Source: Methylomagnum ishizawai (lineage in GTDB: Bacteria; Pseudomonadota; Gammaproteobacteria; Methylococcales; Methylococcaceae). Taken from it: DNA of 64,000 nucleotides. A program made the translations under genes and the position numbers. Numbering within the stretch: position 1 is the stretch's first letter; the number at the start of each line of letters is the position of its first letter. Below the pieces are notes generated by a model. It searched no databases. It was not told the DNA's origin and saw only the letters and a list, made by a program, of their open reading frames with translations. The DNA is taken from NCBI RefSeq assembly GCF_900155475.1, contig NZ_FXAM01000002.1, positions 1-64,000 of the forward strand. Direction: 5' to 3'. This document shows, piece by piece, positions 49,062-58,227 of this stretch.

Positions 49062-50473
49062 AAGCGCGAGACGAATTAACCCTGAAACGCGGCCCCGCCC
49101 ACAGCGAGGAACGGCGGGCCATTCCCCGTGAACTCCTGCGGGAACATGCCCGCTTCTCGCTGTTGAACCGGGAGCGCCGTCGGCTGCTGCCATGGGCGAT
49201 CCTGTTGGGGGTCCTGTCGGGATTGCTCGCTGTCGGATTCCACTTTTCCCTGGACGTGGTGGAGACCTTGCGGAACCGCTTGATCGGGTGGTCGCGGGGG
49301 TTCGGCGGCTGGGGGATAGGTGTGCCGATGGCGGTTTCGGGCACCGGCGTTTTCATCGCCGCCTGGTTGGTCCGCCGTTTCGCCCCCGAAGCCTCCGGGA
49401 GCGGCATCCCCCACCTCAAGGCGGTCCTACAGGGCTATCGCGCCTTCTCCTGGGGCCGGACGGTCATCGTCAAATTCACCAGCGGCGTCATCGGTATCGG
49501 TGTCGGCATGGCTTTGGGCCGCGAAGGCCCCACCGTGCAGATGGGCGGTGCCCTGGGCTGGATGTTGGGCAACCACTACTCCAAGGACCCGGACAAGTTG
49601 CGGATACTGGTCGCGGCGGGCGGCGGCGCGGGGCTGTCGGCGGCTTTCAACGCCCCGCTGTCGGGCATGGTGTTCGTATTGGAAGAATTGCAGGGGCGCT
49701 TCGCCTCCTTGGAATTCTTCGCCGCCGCCGTCGCCTGCCTGACGGCGGACATGGTTTGCCGCGCCTTCCTGGGCGACTACCCGGTCTTCCGCCTGCCGCC
49801 CGTCTCGACCCCCGCCTTGGAATTATTGCCCGCCTTCGTTCCCCTGGGCGCGGCCTGCGGCGTCCTGGGCGTTGTGTTCAATCGCTGCGTACTAGCCGCC
49901 CAGCGGGTCTCGGCACGGACGGCGGGATGGTATCAGGCATGGTGGGTAATCTGGGGCATGGCGCTGGGCCTTTGCGGCTGGCTGGCACCCGAAGTGCTGG
50001 GCGGTGGCCAATCCTTCGCCGGCCGGGTCATCGACGGCCATCCCCTGGCCGCGGCATCCATCCTGTACTACTTCCTGGCACGCTTCGCGCTGACCATCGG
50101 CAGTTATGGCACTGGAACCGCCGGGGGCATCTTCGCGCCGATCCTGGTGCTGGGCGCGTTGGTGGGCCTGGAGATGGGCCAATGGGCGATCCAACTGTTT
50201 CCGGGGGGGCGGATCGAACCCTATGTCTTCGCCGTCGCGGGGATGGCATCGTTCTTCACCGGAAGCGTGCGGGCGCTCTTGACCGGCGTGGTGCTGATGA
50301 TCGAAATGACCGGTAACTATGCTTTGATCCTGCCGCTGCTCGTCGCCTGCTTCACAGCCTGGATGGTCGCCGACTGGCTGCATGACACGCCGATCTATGA
50401 AGCCTTGTTCCAGCGCGATCTCGCCAAGGGAGTCGGACGCGGCACCGAGATTTCCGATCCCGACCACACCTAG
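49058..50473 (+). CDS. ClC-family chloride channel or H+/Cl- antiporter
   Basis: A 471-residue membrane protein from a TTG at 49058 that overlaps the preceding stop; an ATG-start alternative lies inside the upstream gene. ClC signatures are all present: GSGIPHLK (helix D), GREGPTVQMG with the gating Glu (helix F), and GTAGGIFAPILVLGA (GxFxP, helix N). With the external gating Glu kept it may work as a proton/chloride exchanger. It is followed 12 bases later by a cation/proton antiporter, pointing to joint ion and pH homeostasis. The paired operators upstream suggest control by the MarR regulator. Confidence 0.9.
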   Translation: MKARDELTLKRGPAHSEERRAIPRELLREHARFSLLNRERRRLLPWAILLGVLSGLLAVGFHFSLDVVETLRNRLIGWSRGFGGWGIGVPMAVSGTGVFIAAWLVRRFAPEASGSGIPHLKAVLQGYRAFSWGRTVIVKFTSGVIGIGVGMALGREGPTVQMGGALGWMLGNHYSKDPDKLRILVAAGGGAGLSAAFNAPLSGMVFVLEELQGRFASLEFFAAAVACLTADMVCRAFLGDYPVFRLPPVSTPALELLPAFVPLGAACGVLGVVFNRCVLAAQRVSARTAGWYQAWWVIWGMALGLCGWLAPEVLGGGQSFAGRVIDGHPLAAASILYYFLARFALTIGSYGTGTAGGIFAPILVLGALVGLEMGQWAIQLFPGGRIEPYVFAVAGMASFFTGSVRALLTGVVLMIEMTGNYALILPLLVACFTAWMVADWLHDTPIYEALFQRDLAKGVGRGTEISDPDHT

Positions 50474-50485
50474 AAGGAGTCCCCC

Positions 50486-51661
50486 ATGGAAGCCACCTAC
50501 GATCCCGGTTTGTTGATTGTCACCTTGATAGCGGCCCTCGCGCCCCTGGCGATGGAACTGCCCGCGCGGTTCCGCCCGCCTATCGTGGTGGTCGAGATAT
50601 TGCTCGGCATCCTCATCGGTCCCCATGTGCTGCATTGGGCCAGTCCCGACGGGGTGGTCGGAACCCTGGGGCAACTCGGGCTGACCTTCTTGTTGTTCCT
50701 GGTTGGCATCGAGATCGATGTCTGGATGATCCGGGGCAGGCTACTGGCCTTGGCGGTGGGCGGGTGGTTCCTCTCGTTCCTGGTGGCGATGGCTTGCACC
50801 TTGCTGCTGTCCAGCGCCGGGCTCATCGAAGCCCCGCCGCTGTTGGCGGCCATCGCCCTGTCCACCACGGCCCTGGGCGTACTGTCCCCCATCCTGAAGG
50901 ATTCCGGGGAATGGAACACCGATTTCGGCGGCTGGCTGCTAGCGGCGGCCACCATGGGCGAGTTCGCCCCGATGGTGTTCATGTCCCTGCTGCTCGCCCC
51001 CACCCATCCGACGGTCCTGCACACCTTGTTCATGTTGTTCTTCGTCGCGGTGTCCCTCGGCTCGGCTTATGTGGCTTTCCACATGCTGTCCTCGGGCACG
51101 CTGGCGCGACTGGCCCGGACAATGGAAGGCAGCGGCCAATTGCCGGTCCGGCTGTGCGTCCTGCTCCAAGCTTTGTTGGTCGCGCTGGCCGCGCAAATCG
51201 GCCTCAACGTGGTCATGGGGGCTTTCGCCGCCGGCATGGTGGTTGGGCTGGTGAGCCGGGACGAACCCGGGAACCTGTTGCGCCAGAAGTTGGACGCCAT
51301 CGGCTATGGGTTCCTCATCCCCATCTTCTTCATCGGGGTGGGCATGCGGTTCGACCTGGAAGCGCTATGGAGCGGCCCCTTGGTGCCGGTGCAAATCATC
51401 GTCCTCCTGGCGCTGTTCCTGCTGGTCCGGGGCGCGCCCGTGGTGCTCTACCGGGCGGAACTCGCCCCGGCGGACCGGCTGCCCTTCGCCCTGTACTCCG
51501 CGACCGGCCTGCCCCTGATCGCGGTAATCGCCGAACTCGGGGTATCGTCCGGCTTGATGGCGCCCCAACACGCGGTGGTATTGCTCAGCGCCGCCATGCT
51601 CACCGTGTTGCTGTTCCCGGCCCTGGCGCTCAGGTTGCGGCGGGAAAGGGAAATAGCTTGA
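50486..51661 (+). CDS. CPA2-type cation/proton antiporter
   Basis: A 391-residue protein with about twelve membrane helices and AAGGAG before its ATG. It resembles KefB/NhaP-type exchangers (PPIVVVEILLGILIGPHVL at 31-49, LTFLLFLVGIEIDV, ALSTTALGVLSPILKD). The paired acidic residues of the ion site are not in the usual ND/DD form: the segment reads AATMGEFAPM. No cytosolic TrkA-N domain is attached, unlike KefB/KefC. It is the last gene of the likely channel/antiporter operon. Ion specificity is open. Confidence 0.85.
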   Translation: MEATYDPGLLIVTLIAALAPLAMELPARFRPPIVVVEILLGILIGPHVLHWASPDGVVGTLGQLGLTFLLFLVGIEIDVWMIRGRLLALAVGGWFLSFLVAMACTLLLSSAGLIEAPPLLAAIALSTTALGVLSPILKDSGEWNTDFGGWLLAAATMGEFAPMVFMSLLLAPTHPTVLHTLFMLFFVAVSLGSAYVAFHMLSSGTLARLARTMEGSGQLPVRLCVLLQALLVALAAQIGLNVVMGAFAAGMVVGLVSRDEPGNLLRQKLDAIGYGFLIPIFFIGVGMRFDLEALWSGPLVPVQIIVLLALFLLVRGAPVVLYRAELAPADRLPFALYSATGLPLIAVIAELGVSSGLMAPQHAVVLLSAAMLTVLLFPALALRLRREREIA

Positions 51662-51752
51662 GGCTTTCCCGGTTCCGTCTATCGGGGCAAGGGTTTCCTA
51701 TACCATTGATCAAAGATTTATCAGGGAACTTCCAAAATTGGAGAGGAGCATG

Positions 51753-52076
51753 ATGGCGAATACCCGGAAAATTGGGGTCATGGCGGCGTTCCTAGCATGG
51801 GTTATCCCATTATTTCCCCAGGAGGCGGCAGGCACTATGGATGCCCGCGGCCCGGCGATTTACCAATATCCTTTGCTTCGGAACAAGGCGACCATCGAAC
51901 TTTGCAAGTCAGCGGCGTTGAAAGCCCTTCCGGGGGTGGCCATACATTTCCAGGCCGAGAACTCGGCCAAGGGGTTGCGGTATAGGTTCGAAATCCAAGA
52001 TCAAAACAAAACCATGTGGGCCGTTCTATGCAATCCCGAAACCATGGAAATCACCGACACGTTGAAACTGGACTAA
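51753..52076 (+). CDS. Small secreted PepSY-like protein
   Basis: A 107-residue protein with a signal peptide (MANTRKIGVMAAFLAWVIPLFPQEAAG). GAGAGGAG lies just upstream; ATG codons at 51750 and 51753 are both possible, and 51753 gives the better spacing. The mature part (TIELCKSAALKALPGVAIHF ... YRFEIQDQNKTMWAVLCNPETMEIT) follows the PepSY pattern: helix, 'ALpGv', then a beta hairpin ending in a tG-like turn. One Cys in each half could form a disulfide. PepSY domains often inhibit proteases or bind peptides; its partner is unknown. Confidence 0.6.
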   Translation: MANTRKIGVMAAFLAWVIPLFPQEAAGTMDARGPAIYQYPLLRNKATIELCKSAALKALPGVAIHFQAENSAKGLRYRFEIQDQNKTMWAVLCNPETMEITDTLKLD

Positions 52077-52223
52077 TCGCCGCCCGCAAGCGCCACCCGA
52101 TCATGGCCCGGACCGCGGCCTAGAAACCCCGCCTTGGCAAGGCAGGAAACGGAGTTTGATCCGTTAAAGTTGGCGATAAACCGGGCTTTTCAAACCAATA
52201 TATATGATATTCGTGATATTCCC

Positions 52224-54404
52224 ATGAAACCTTGTTATGGCGAAATGGACCCCAACCCGCTTTATTTTGTCCTCGTCAGCGTGCATGGCCTTATCCGCGG
52301 CCACGACCTCGAACTGGGGCGGGACGCCGACACCGGTGGGCAAACCCTTTACGTCGTCGAATTGGCCAGGGCGTTGGCCGCGTTGCCGGAAGTAGGCCGA
52401 GTGGACCTGATGACCCGCCGCGTGGTCGATCCCTTGGTGAGCCGGGATTATGCGGAGCCCCTGGAAAGCCTCGGCCCCAAGGCACGGATCGTCCGCATCG
52501 ACGCCGGTCCCGACGGCTATATCCGCAAGGAGGAACTCTGGGACCACCTGGATTCCTTCGCCGACAACGCCCTGGCCTTCCTCCGCGCCAACGGCCCGGC
52601 CCCCAGCCTCGTACATAGCCATTATGCCGACGCGGGCTATGTGGGTCGCCGCCTGGCCAGCCTGTTCGGCGTGCCACTCGTGCATACCGGGCACTCCCTG
52701 GGCCGGGTCAAGCGTAGCCGCCTGCTGGCCTCGGGCCTGGCCCGCGACCTGATCGAAACCCGCTACCACATGGCGCGACGGGTGGAGGCGGAGGAACTGA
52801 CGCTGGGCACCGCCTCCTTGGTGATCGCCTCCACCCACAACGAGATCGAGGAACAATACGGGCTCTACGAGCAATACCAGCCCCAGTACATGCGGGTCAT
52901 ACCACCCGGCACCGACCTGGACCGCTTCACGCCCCCGGACGGCGTCGAGCGCTCCGCGCCCATCGCCCTGGAACTGGCCCGATTCCTGGCCGATCCGACC
53001 AAACCGATGATCCTCGCCATTTCGAGGCCGGACGAACGCAAGAACATCGCCACCCTGGTGCAAGCCTACGGCGAATCGCCCGAGCTACAGGCGCTGGCCA
53101 ACCTGGTGGTGGTGGCCGGCAACCGGGACGATATCCGCGATCTGGACACCGGCGCGCGCAACGTCCTCGCCGATTTGCTGCTGGATATCGACCGCTACGA
53201 CCTTTATGGCCGGGTGGCCTATCCCAAACACCACCAACGCGAAGATGTCGCCATGCTGTACCGGCTGGCGGCGGCCGGGCGGGGGGTGTTCGTCAATCCG
53301 GCGCTGACCGAGCCCTTCGGCCTGACCCTCATCGAGGCGGCGGCCTGCGGCCTGCCCCTCGTCGCCACCTCGGACGGCGGCCCCAGGGATATCATCGGCA
53401 ATTGCCGCAATGGCTATTTGGTCGATCCCCTGGACGCCGCCGAAATGGCCCAGGCGCTGTTGACGGTGCTGCGCGACGGGGTGGTCTGGGAGGGGTTTTC
53501 GCAGGCGGGCATCGAGGGCGTGGTGCGGCATTATTCCTGGCATGCCCACGCCGAAAGTTATCTCGAAGCGGTGCGCCCGCTCCTGGAGCAAGCCCGCCCG
53601 GTACGGCCCCACCCACCCTTGGCCCACAACCCCATGCTGTACCACGACCGGGCGATATTCACCACGCTGGACCGGACCCTCCTGGGCGACCGGGAATCGC
53701 TCGCGGAATTCGTCGAGACGATCCGGCGGCACCGCAAACTCGCCAGCTTCGGCATCGCCACCGCCCGCTCCCTGGTCTCCGCGCTGAAGGTGATGCGGAA
53801 ATACGGCATCCCGGTCCCGGACGTGCTGATCACCGGCATGGGTTCGGAGATTTACTACGCGCCGGAACTGGAGAAGGACCGGGTCTGGAAACAGCACATC
53901 GACCACCTCTGGACCCGCGACGCCGTGCGGGCGGCGCTGGACGAGGTGCCGGGACTCCGATACCTGCCCAAGAGCGAACAGGGACGTTTCAACGTCAGCT
54001 ATCAATACGACCCGCAGGAAGCGCCCCCGCTACAGGATATCCACTCCCTGCTCCGGCAAACCGAGCAGACGGTCAACGCCACGCTGTCCTATGGCACCCG
54101 CCTGGACGTGGTACCCGTCCGGGCCTCCAAGGGCTTCGCGGTGCGTTGGTGCGCCGACCGCTGGGGCATCCCGCTGGAGCGCATCCTGGTGGCCGGCGGG
54201 TCCGGGGCCGACGAGGACATGATGCGCGGCAACACCCTGGCGGTGGTGGTGGAGAACCGCCGCCACGACGAACTCATCACCACCCTGGCCAACGTGGAGC
54301 GGGTCTATTTCGCGCGGGCGGGCCATGCCAAGGGGATACTCGAAGCGATGGAATATTACGATTTCTACGGCGCTTGCGCCGCGCCCGGCCCGGTGGACGG
54401 CTGA
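52224..54404 (+). CDS. sps: Sucrose-phosphate synthase
   Basis: A 726-residue enzyme that makes sucrose-6-phosphate from UDP-glucose and fructose-6-phosphate. The GT-B glycosyltransferase part has ISVHGLIRG-like start (VSVHGLIRGHDLELGRDAD), GHSLGRVKRSRL, RPDERKNI and EPFGLTLIEAAACGLP. A C-terminal HAD domain (about 490-715) has IFTTLDRTLLGD in place of DxDxT, so the nucleophile Asp is Thr and this domain is probably inactive; a separate phosphatase follows. Start chosen at 52224 because family homology begins there; a TTG at 52134 gives a 30-residue extension. First gene of the sps-spp-fruK-ams operon known in methanotrophs. Confidence 0.92.
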   Translation: MKPCYGEMDPNPLYFVLVSVHGLIRGHDLELGRDADTGGQTLYVVELARALAALPEVGRVDLMTRRVVDPLVSRDYAEPLESLGPKARIVRIDAGPDGYIRKEELWDHLDSFADNALAFLRANGPAPSLVHSHYADAGYVGRRLASLFGVPLVHTGHSLGRVKRSRLLASGLARDLIETRYHMARRVEAEELTLGTASLVIASTHNEIEEQYGLYEQYQPQYMRVIPPGTDLDRFTPPDGVERSAPIALELARFLADPTKPMILAISRPDERKNIATLVQAYGESPELQALANLVVVAGNRDDIRDLDTGARNVLADLLLDIDRYDLYGRVAYPKHHQREDVAMLYRLAAAGRGVFVNPALTEPFGLTLIEAAACGLPLVATSDGGPRDIIGNCRNGYLVDPLDAAEMAQALLTVLRDGVVWEGFSQAGIEGVVRHYSWHAHAESYLEAVRPLLEQARPVRPHPPLAHNPMLYHDRAIFTTLDRTLLGDRESLAEFVETIRRHRKLASFGIATARSLVSALKVMRKYGIPVPDVLITGMGSEIYYAPELEKDRVWKQHIDHLWTRDAVRAALDEVPGLRYLPKSEQGRFNVSYQYDPQEAPPLQDIHSLLRQTEQTVNATLSYGTRLDVVPVRASKGFAVRWCADRWGIPLERILVAGGSGADEDMMRGNTLAVVVENRRHDELITTLANVERVYFARAGHAKGILEAMEYYDFYGACAAPGPVDG

Positions 54405-55265
54405 ATGATTCCAGCGACCGGAGAACGCATCCTGCTGGCGACGGACCTGGACCGGACGCTGCTGCCGAACGGCGCACAGGCCGAGTCGCCCGAGGCCCGC
54501 CCCCGTTTCCGCCGCTTGGCGGCCCGGCCCGAGGTGGTCCTCGCCTATGTCACCGGCCGCCACCGCGCCCTGGTCGAGCAAGCCATCGCCGACTACGGCC
54601 TGCCGACGCCGGATTTCGTCATCGGCGACGTGGGGGCCAGCCTGTACGCGGTCCGGGGCCGGACCTGGACCCACCGGGCCGACTGGCAAGCCCGCATCGC
54701 CGGGGATTGGGAGGGGCGAACCCGCGCCGACCTGGCCCGCGCCCTGGCCGACCTGGGCGGGTTGCGGCTACAGGAACCGGAGAAGCAAGCGCCCCTCAAG
54801 CTCAGCTATTACGCCGAAGCCCTGGCCGACCCCGCCGAACTGCTCGCAGCCGTCCGCGCCCGGCTGCGGGCGACAGGGGCCGCGTGCCATTTGATTTGGA
54901 GCATCGACGAAACCACGGCCACCGGGCTGCTGGACCTATTGCCGGCGGGCGCTAGCAAACTGCACGCCTTGCGCTTCCTGGGCGAAGACCTGGGGATTCC
55001 GCTCCTTGACACCGTCTTCGCCGGGGACAGCGGCAACGACATGGAAGTCCTGGAAAGCGAGATTCCCTCGGTGTTGGTCGCCAACGCCGAATCCGGCGTC
55101 CGGGCCATGGCGGTCGAGCGGGCGCGATCCCTGGGCCATTCAGCGGCGCTTTATCTCGCCACCGGCGGGATGGGCGGCATGAACGGCTGTTACAGCGCCG
55201 GCATTCTGGAAGGCTTGGCGCATTTCATTCCCCGGAGCCTGGACTGGCGGGAGGTATTGGCATGA
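54405..55265 (+). CDS. spp: Sucrose-6-phosphate phosphatase
   Basis: A 286-residue HAD-IIB phosphatase that releases sucrose from sucrose-6-phosphate. Motif I LLATDLDRTLL has both Asp residues (unlike the HAD tail of the synthase), motif II YVTGRHRALV, Lys in GASKLHALR and motif IV FAGDSGNDMEVL. It starts immediately after the synthase stop (TGA-ATG adjacent) and overlaps the kinase gene by 4 bases, so all are translated together. Length and motifs fit SPP. Confidence 0.92.
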   Translation: MIPATGERILLATDLDRTLLPNGAQAESPEARPRFRRLAARPEVVLAYVTGRHRALVEQAIADYGLPTPDFVIGDVGASLYAVRGRTWTHRADWQARIAGDWEGRTRADLARALADLGGLRLQEPEKQAPLKLSYYAEALADPAELLAAVRARLRATGAACHLIWSIDETTATGLLDLLPAGASKLHALRFLGEDLGIPLLDTVFAGDSGNDMEVLESEIPSVLVANAESGVRAMAVERARSLGHSAALYLATGGMGGMNGCYSAGILEGLAHFIPRSLDWREVLA

Positions 55266-56167
55266 ATCGATCCACGAAGGGGCCGGCGCGCCCCGTCATC
55301 TTCGGCGAAGTCCTGTTCGACCGCTTCCCCGATGGCCGCATGGTATTGGGGGGCGCGCCCTTCAATGTGGCCTGGCATTTGCGCGGCCTGGGCGAAGACC
55401 CGCTGCTCATCAGCCGGGTGGGCGACGACCCGTCCGGCGGGGTGGTCCGCGCCGCCATGGCGGGCTGGGGGATGGATGTCGCGGGCCTGGAAACCGACCC
55501 GGTCCATCCCACCGGCACCGTGTGGGTCGGGTTCCGGGATGGCGAGCCCCATTATGAAATCCTGCCCGACCAAGCCTACGACTTCATCGACGGCGGGGAC
55601 GGGCGGATGCTCATCGATCCTCCGGCCTTCCTCTACCACGGTAGCCTGGCGCTCAGGCAGCCGGTTTCCCGGCGCGCGCTGGAAACCTTGGCGCGGCAGT
55701 TGGATTGCCCCGTGTTCATGGATGTCAACCTGCGGCCACCGTGGTGGCGGGCCGGGGAAATCCTCCGCTGGACGGCCGGGGCGGACTGGCTGAAGCTCAA
55801 CGGGGACGAACTGGCCGTGTTGGTGCCCGGCTGCGACCTGCCGGAGCGGAAGGCGCGGCGTTTCCTGGAGGCGCATTTCCTGCGCTACCTCGTCTTGACC
55901 CAGGGGAGCGAGGGTGCCCTGGCCCTGGGCAACGCGGGCGAACGGGCCACCGTCAGGCCGTCGCTGGCGGGTCCGGTGGTGGACACGGTCGGGGCGGGCG
56001 ATGCCTTCAGCGCGGTGTTCCTGCTGGGCCGTTTGCGTGGCTGGCCGCTGGCCCTGAGCTTGGAAAGAGCGCAGGACTTCGCCTCGGGCGTGGTGGGGCT
56101 GCGCGGCGCGACGGTGGCCGACCCGGACTTCTACCGGCCCTTCGCCGAAGCTTGGCGAGCCGCATGA
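55262..56167 (+). CDS. fruK: PfkB-family fructokinase
   Basis: A 301-residue ribokinase-fold sugar kinase. Seen are GEVLFDRFPDG and LGGAPFNVAWHLRGLG at the N-terminus (PfkB signature 1), FMDVNLRPPWW and WLKLNGDELAV, and the C-terminal catalytic GAGDAFSAVFL (Asp as base). It starts with a 4-base overlap on the phosphatase gene. In the sucrose operon it would rephosphorylate fructose released by amylosucrase, returning it to fructose-6-phosphate. The symbol follows the methanotroph operon nomenclature. Confidence 0.9.
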   Translation: MNRSTKGPARPVIFGEVLFDRFPDGRMVLGGAPFNVAWHLRGLGEDPLLISRVGDDPSGGVVRAAMAGWGMDVAGLETDPVHPTGTVWVGFRDGEPHYEILPDQAYDFIDGGDGRMLIDPPAFLYHGSLALRQPVSRRALETLARQLDCPVFMDVNLRPPWWRAGEILRWTAGADWLKLNGDELAVLVPGCDLPERKARRFLEAHFLRYLVLTQGSEGALALGNAGERATVRPSLAGPVVDTVGAGDAFSAVFLLGRLRGWPLALSLERAQDFASGVVGLRGATVADPDFYRPFAEAWRAA

Positions 56168-56210
56168 TCGACACCCCGAATCCCGCTCCCCTCCCACCCA
56201 GACTTGAACC

Positions 56211-58172
56211 ATGTACGAACAAGCCTCCCATTCCCTGCTGAACGATATCCTCGCCGACCTCGGACCGGAGCCCGGCCAACCGCAATGGCGGCATTTTTAT
56301 ACCCGGCTAGGGGCCAACTTTTACGCGATCCACTCGCTGTTCGGCCTGCTGTACGGCCCGCGCCCCGACTTCAAGGCGCAGATGGGCCGCTTGGTCGAGA
56401 CCCTGGCGAAGCGATATCGCGAGCGCCCGGACGAATTACGCGACTCCGACCTGGCACGGGAAAAGGACCACAACTGGTTCCTGAGCCAGAAATGGGTGGG
56501 CATGGCGCTTTATTGCGACCGCTTCGCCGACGACCTACAGGGCCTCCGCGCCCATCTCCCCTACCTACAGGAACTGGGCATCAACCTGTTGCACATCATG
56601 CCCATATTGGATTGTCCGCCAGACAACAATGATGGCGGCTACGCGGTACGCGATTTCAAGGAGATCGATCCACGCTACGGCAGCCTGGACGACCTCGAAG
56701 CGCTGGCCGCCACGCTGCGGCGGCGCGACATGCTGTTGGTGCTGGACGTGGTGGTGAACCACACCTCGGACGAGCATGAATGGGCCCGCCGCGCCCGCGC
56801 CGGGGACCCAGCCTACCAGGATTATTATTTCGTGTTCGACGACCGCGGGACGCCGGACATCTACGAGGAAACCCTGCCGGAAATCTTCCCGGAAACCGCC
56901 CCCGGCAATTTCACCTGGGACGCGGCCATGGGCAAGTGGGTGATGACCGTCTTCAACCATTACCAATGGGATTTGAACTACCGCAACCCGGCGGTGCTGA
57001 TCGAGATGATCGATATCATCCTGTTCTGGGCCAACCGGGGCGCGGACATCCTGCGCCTAGACGCGGTCGCCTTCCTGTGGAAGAAGATAGGCGGCGTCTG
57101 CCAGAACGAGCGCGAGGCGCACCTGCTGTTGCAGTTGATGAAGGACTGTTGCCAGGTCACCGCGCCGGGCGTGCTGTTCATCGCCGAGGCCATCGTCTCG
57201 CCCGGCGAAATCTCCAAATACTTCGGCGAGGACGCGATCAACGCCAAGGAATGCGAGATCGCCTATAACGCCACCTTCATGGCCCTGCTGTGGGACGCCA
57301 TGGCCACCAAGAACGCCAAGCTGCTCAACCAGGGCGTCGCCCACCTGCCCGCCAAGCTGGAACGCGCCACCTGGCTCAACTACGTCCGCTGCCACGACGA
57401 TATCGGCCTCGGCTTCGACGACGGCGACATCCGGCGGGCGGGCTACGACCCGGCCCTGCACCGGCGCTTTCTGATCGATTATTTCACCGGGAAATTCCCA
57501 GGGTCGCCGGCCCGCGGCCTGCCCTTCGGCGAGAATCCCAAGACCGGCGACGCCCGCATCTCGGGTTCCCTGGCTTCGCTGGTCGGGCTGGAATCGGCCA
57601 TCGAAAGCGGCCAGGAGGACGCCATCGACGCCGCCATCAAAGCCATCGTCCTGCTGCACAGCATGATCTTATCTTTCGGGGGATTGCCGCTGCTGTATTA
57701 TGGCGACGCGATAGGGATGCTCAATTCCCTGGAATACCTCGCCGAACCGTCCAAACGCGCCGACAACCGCTGGGTGCATCGCTCGCGGTTCGATTGGGGG
57801 AAGGCTGAGAAAAGGCACGAAACCGGCACCGTCGAGCAGCGCATCTTCGGGGCGCTGAAGAAATTGATCGCCCTGCGCAAGGAGATCAACGTCTTCGCGG
57901 ACTTCGACAACCGGCAGATGCTCCAGACCGGCAATCCCAACCTGTTGGTTTTCCTGCGGACCGACCCGCGCCACAGCCGCAACCATGTTTTGGTGGTCGG
58001 CAATTTCAACGACGCGCCGCAAGAATTGCCGCTGAACGAACTTGGCCCCCAGGGCTTTTGCCTGCAAGGGCCGCTGAAAAACCTCTGCTCCGGGGAGTCC
58101 GTCGCGCTGGACGGCGACCGGCTGACGATCCCGCCCCTGACGGCGTACTGGCTGGCCCACGCCACCGGATGA
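56211..58172 (+). CDS. ams: Amylosucrase (GH13)
   Basis: A 653-residue GH13 enzyme that splits sucrose, adding glucose to a glucan and releasing fructose. GH13 regions are clear: VVVNHTSDEHEW (region I), ILRLDAVAFLW with the nucleophile Asp (region II), FIAEAIV with the acid/base Glu (region III) and VRCHDDIG with the transition-state Asp (region IV). The N-terminal helical domain (SLLNDILADLG...) is typical of amylosucrase rather than sucrose phosphorylase. It closes the sps-spp-fruK operon, 43 bases after the kinase, so sucrose can be built and reused for glycogen-like glucan. Confidence 0.93.
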   Translation: MYEQASHSLLNDILADLGPEPGQPQWRHFYTRLGANFYAIHSLFGLLYGPRPDFKAQMGRLVETLAKRYRERPDELRDSDLAREKDHNWFLSQKWVGMALYCDRFADDLQGLRAHLPYLQELGINLLHIMPILDCPPDNNDGGYAVRDFKEIDPRYGSLDDLEALAATLRRRDMLLVLDVVVNHTSDEHEWARRARAGDPAYQDYYFVFDDRGTPDIYEETLPEIFPETAPGNFTWDAAMGKWVMTVFNHYQWDLNYRNPAVLIEMIDIILFWANRGADILRLDAVAFLWKKIGGVCQNEREAHLLLQLMKDCCQVTAPGVLFIAEAIVSPGEISKYFGEDAINAKECEIAYNATFMALLWDAMATKNAKLLNQGVAHLPAKLERATWLNYVRCHDDIGLGFDDGDIRRAGYDPALHRRFLIDYFTGKFPGSPARGLPFGENPKTGDARISGSLASLVGLESAIESGQEDAIDAAIKAIVLLHSMILSFGGLPLLYYGDAIGMLNSLEYLAEPSKRADNRWVHRSRFDWGKAEKRHETGTVEQRIFGALKKLIALRKEINVFADFDNRQMLQTGNPNLLVFLRTDPRHSRNHVLVVGNFNDAPQELPLNELGPQGFCLQGPLKNLCSGESVALDGDRLTIPPLTAYWLAHATG

Positions 58173-58227
58173 CGGGATCGGCGCGCCCGGACCGCACGGC
58201 CACGGGCCGCCAATACGATATTCCGCC

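Noticed and set aside
47982-49193. 403-codon minus-strand frame across the DUF2490 end and hypothetical gene
   Set aside because: It overlaps the DUF2490 end, runs through the operator array and lacks family-like sequence; the plus-strand frame has a ribosome binding site and couples to the channel gene.
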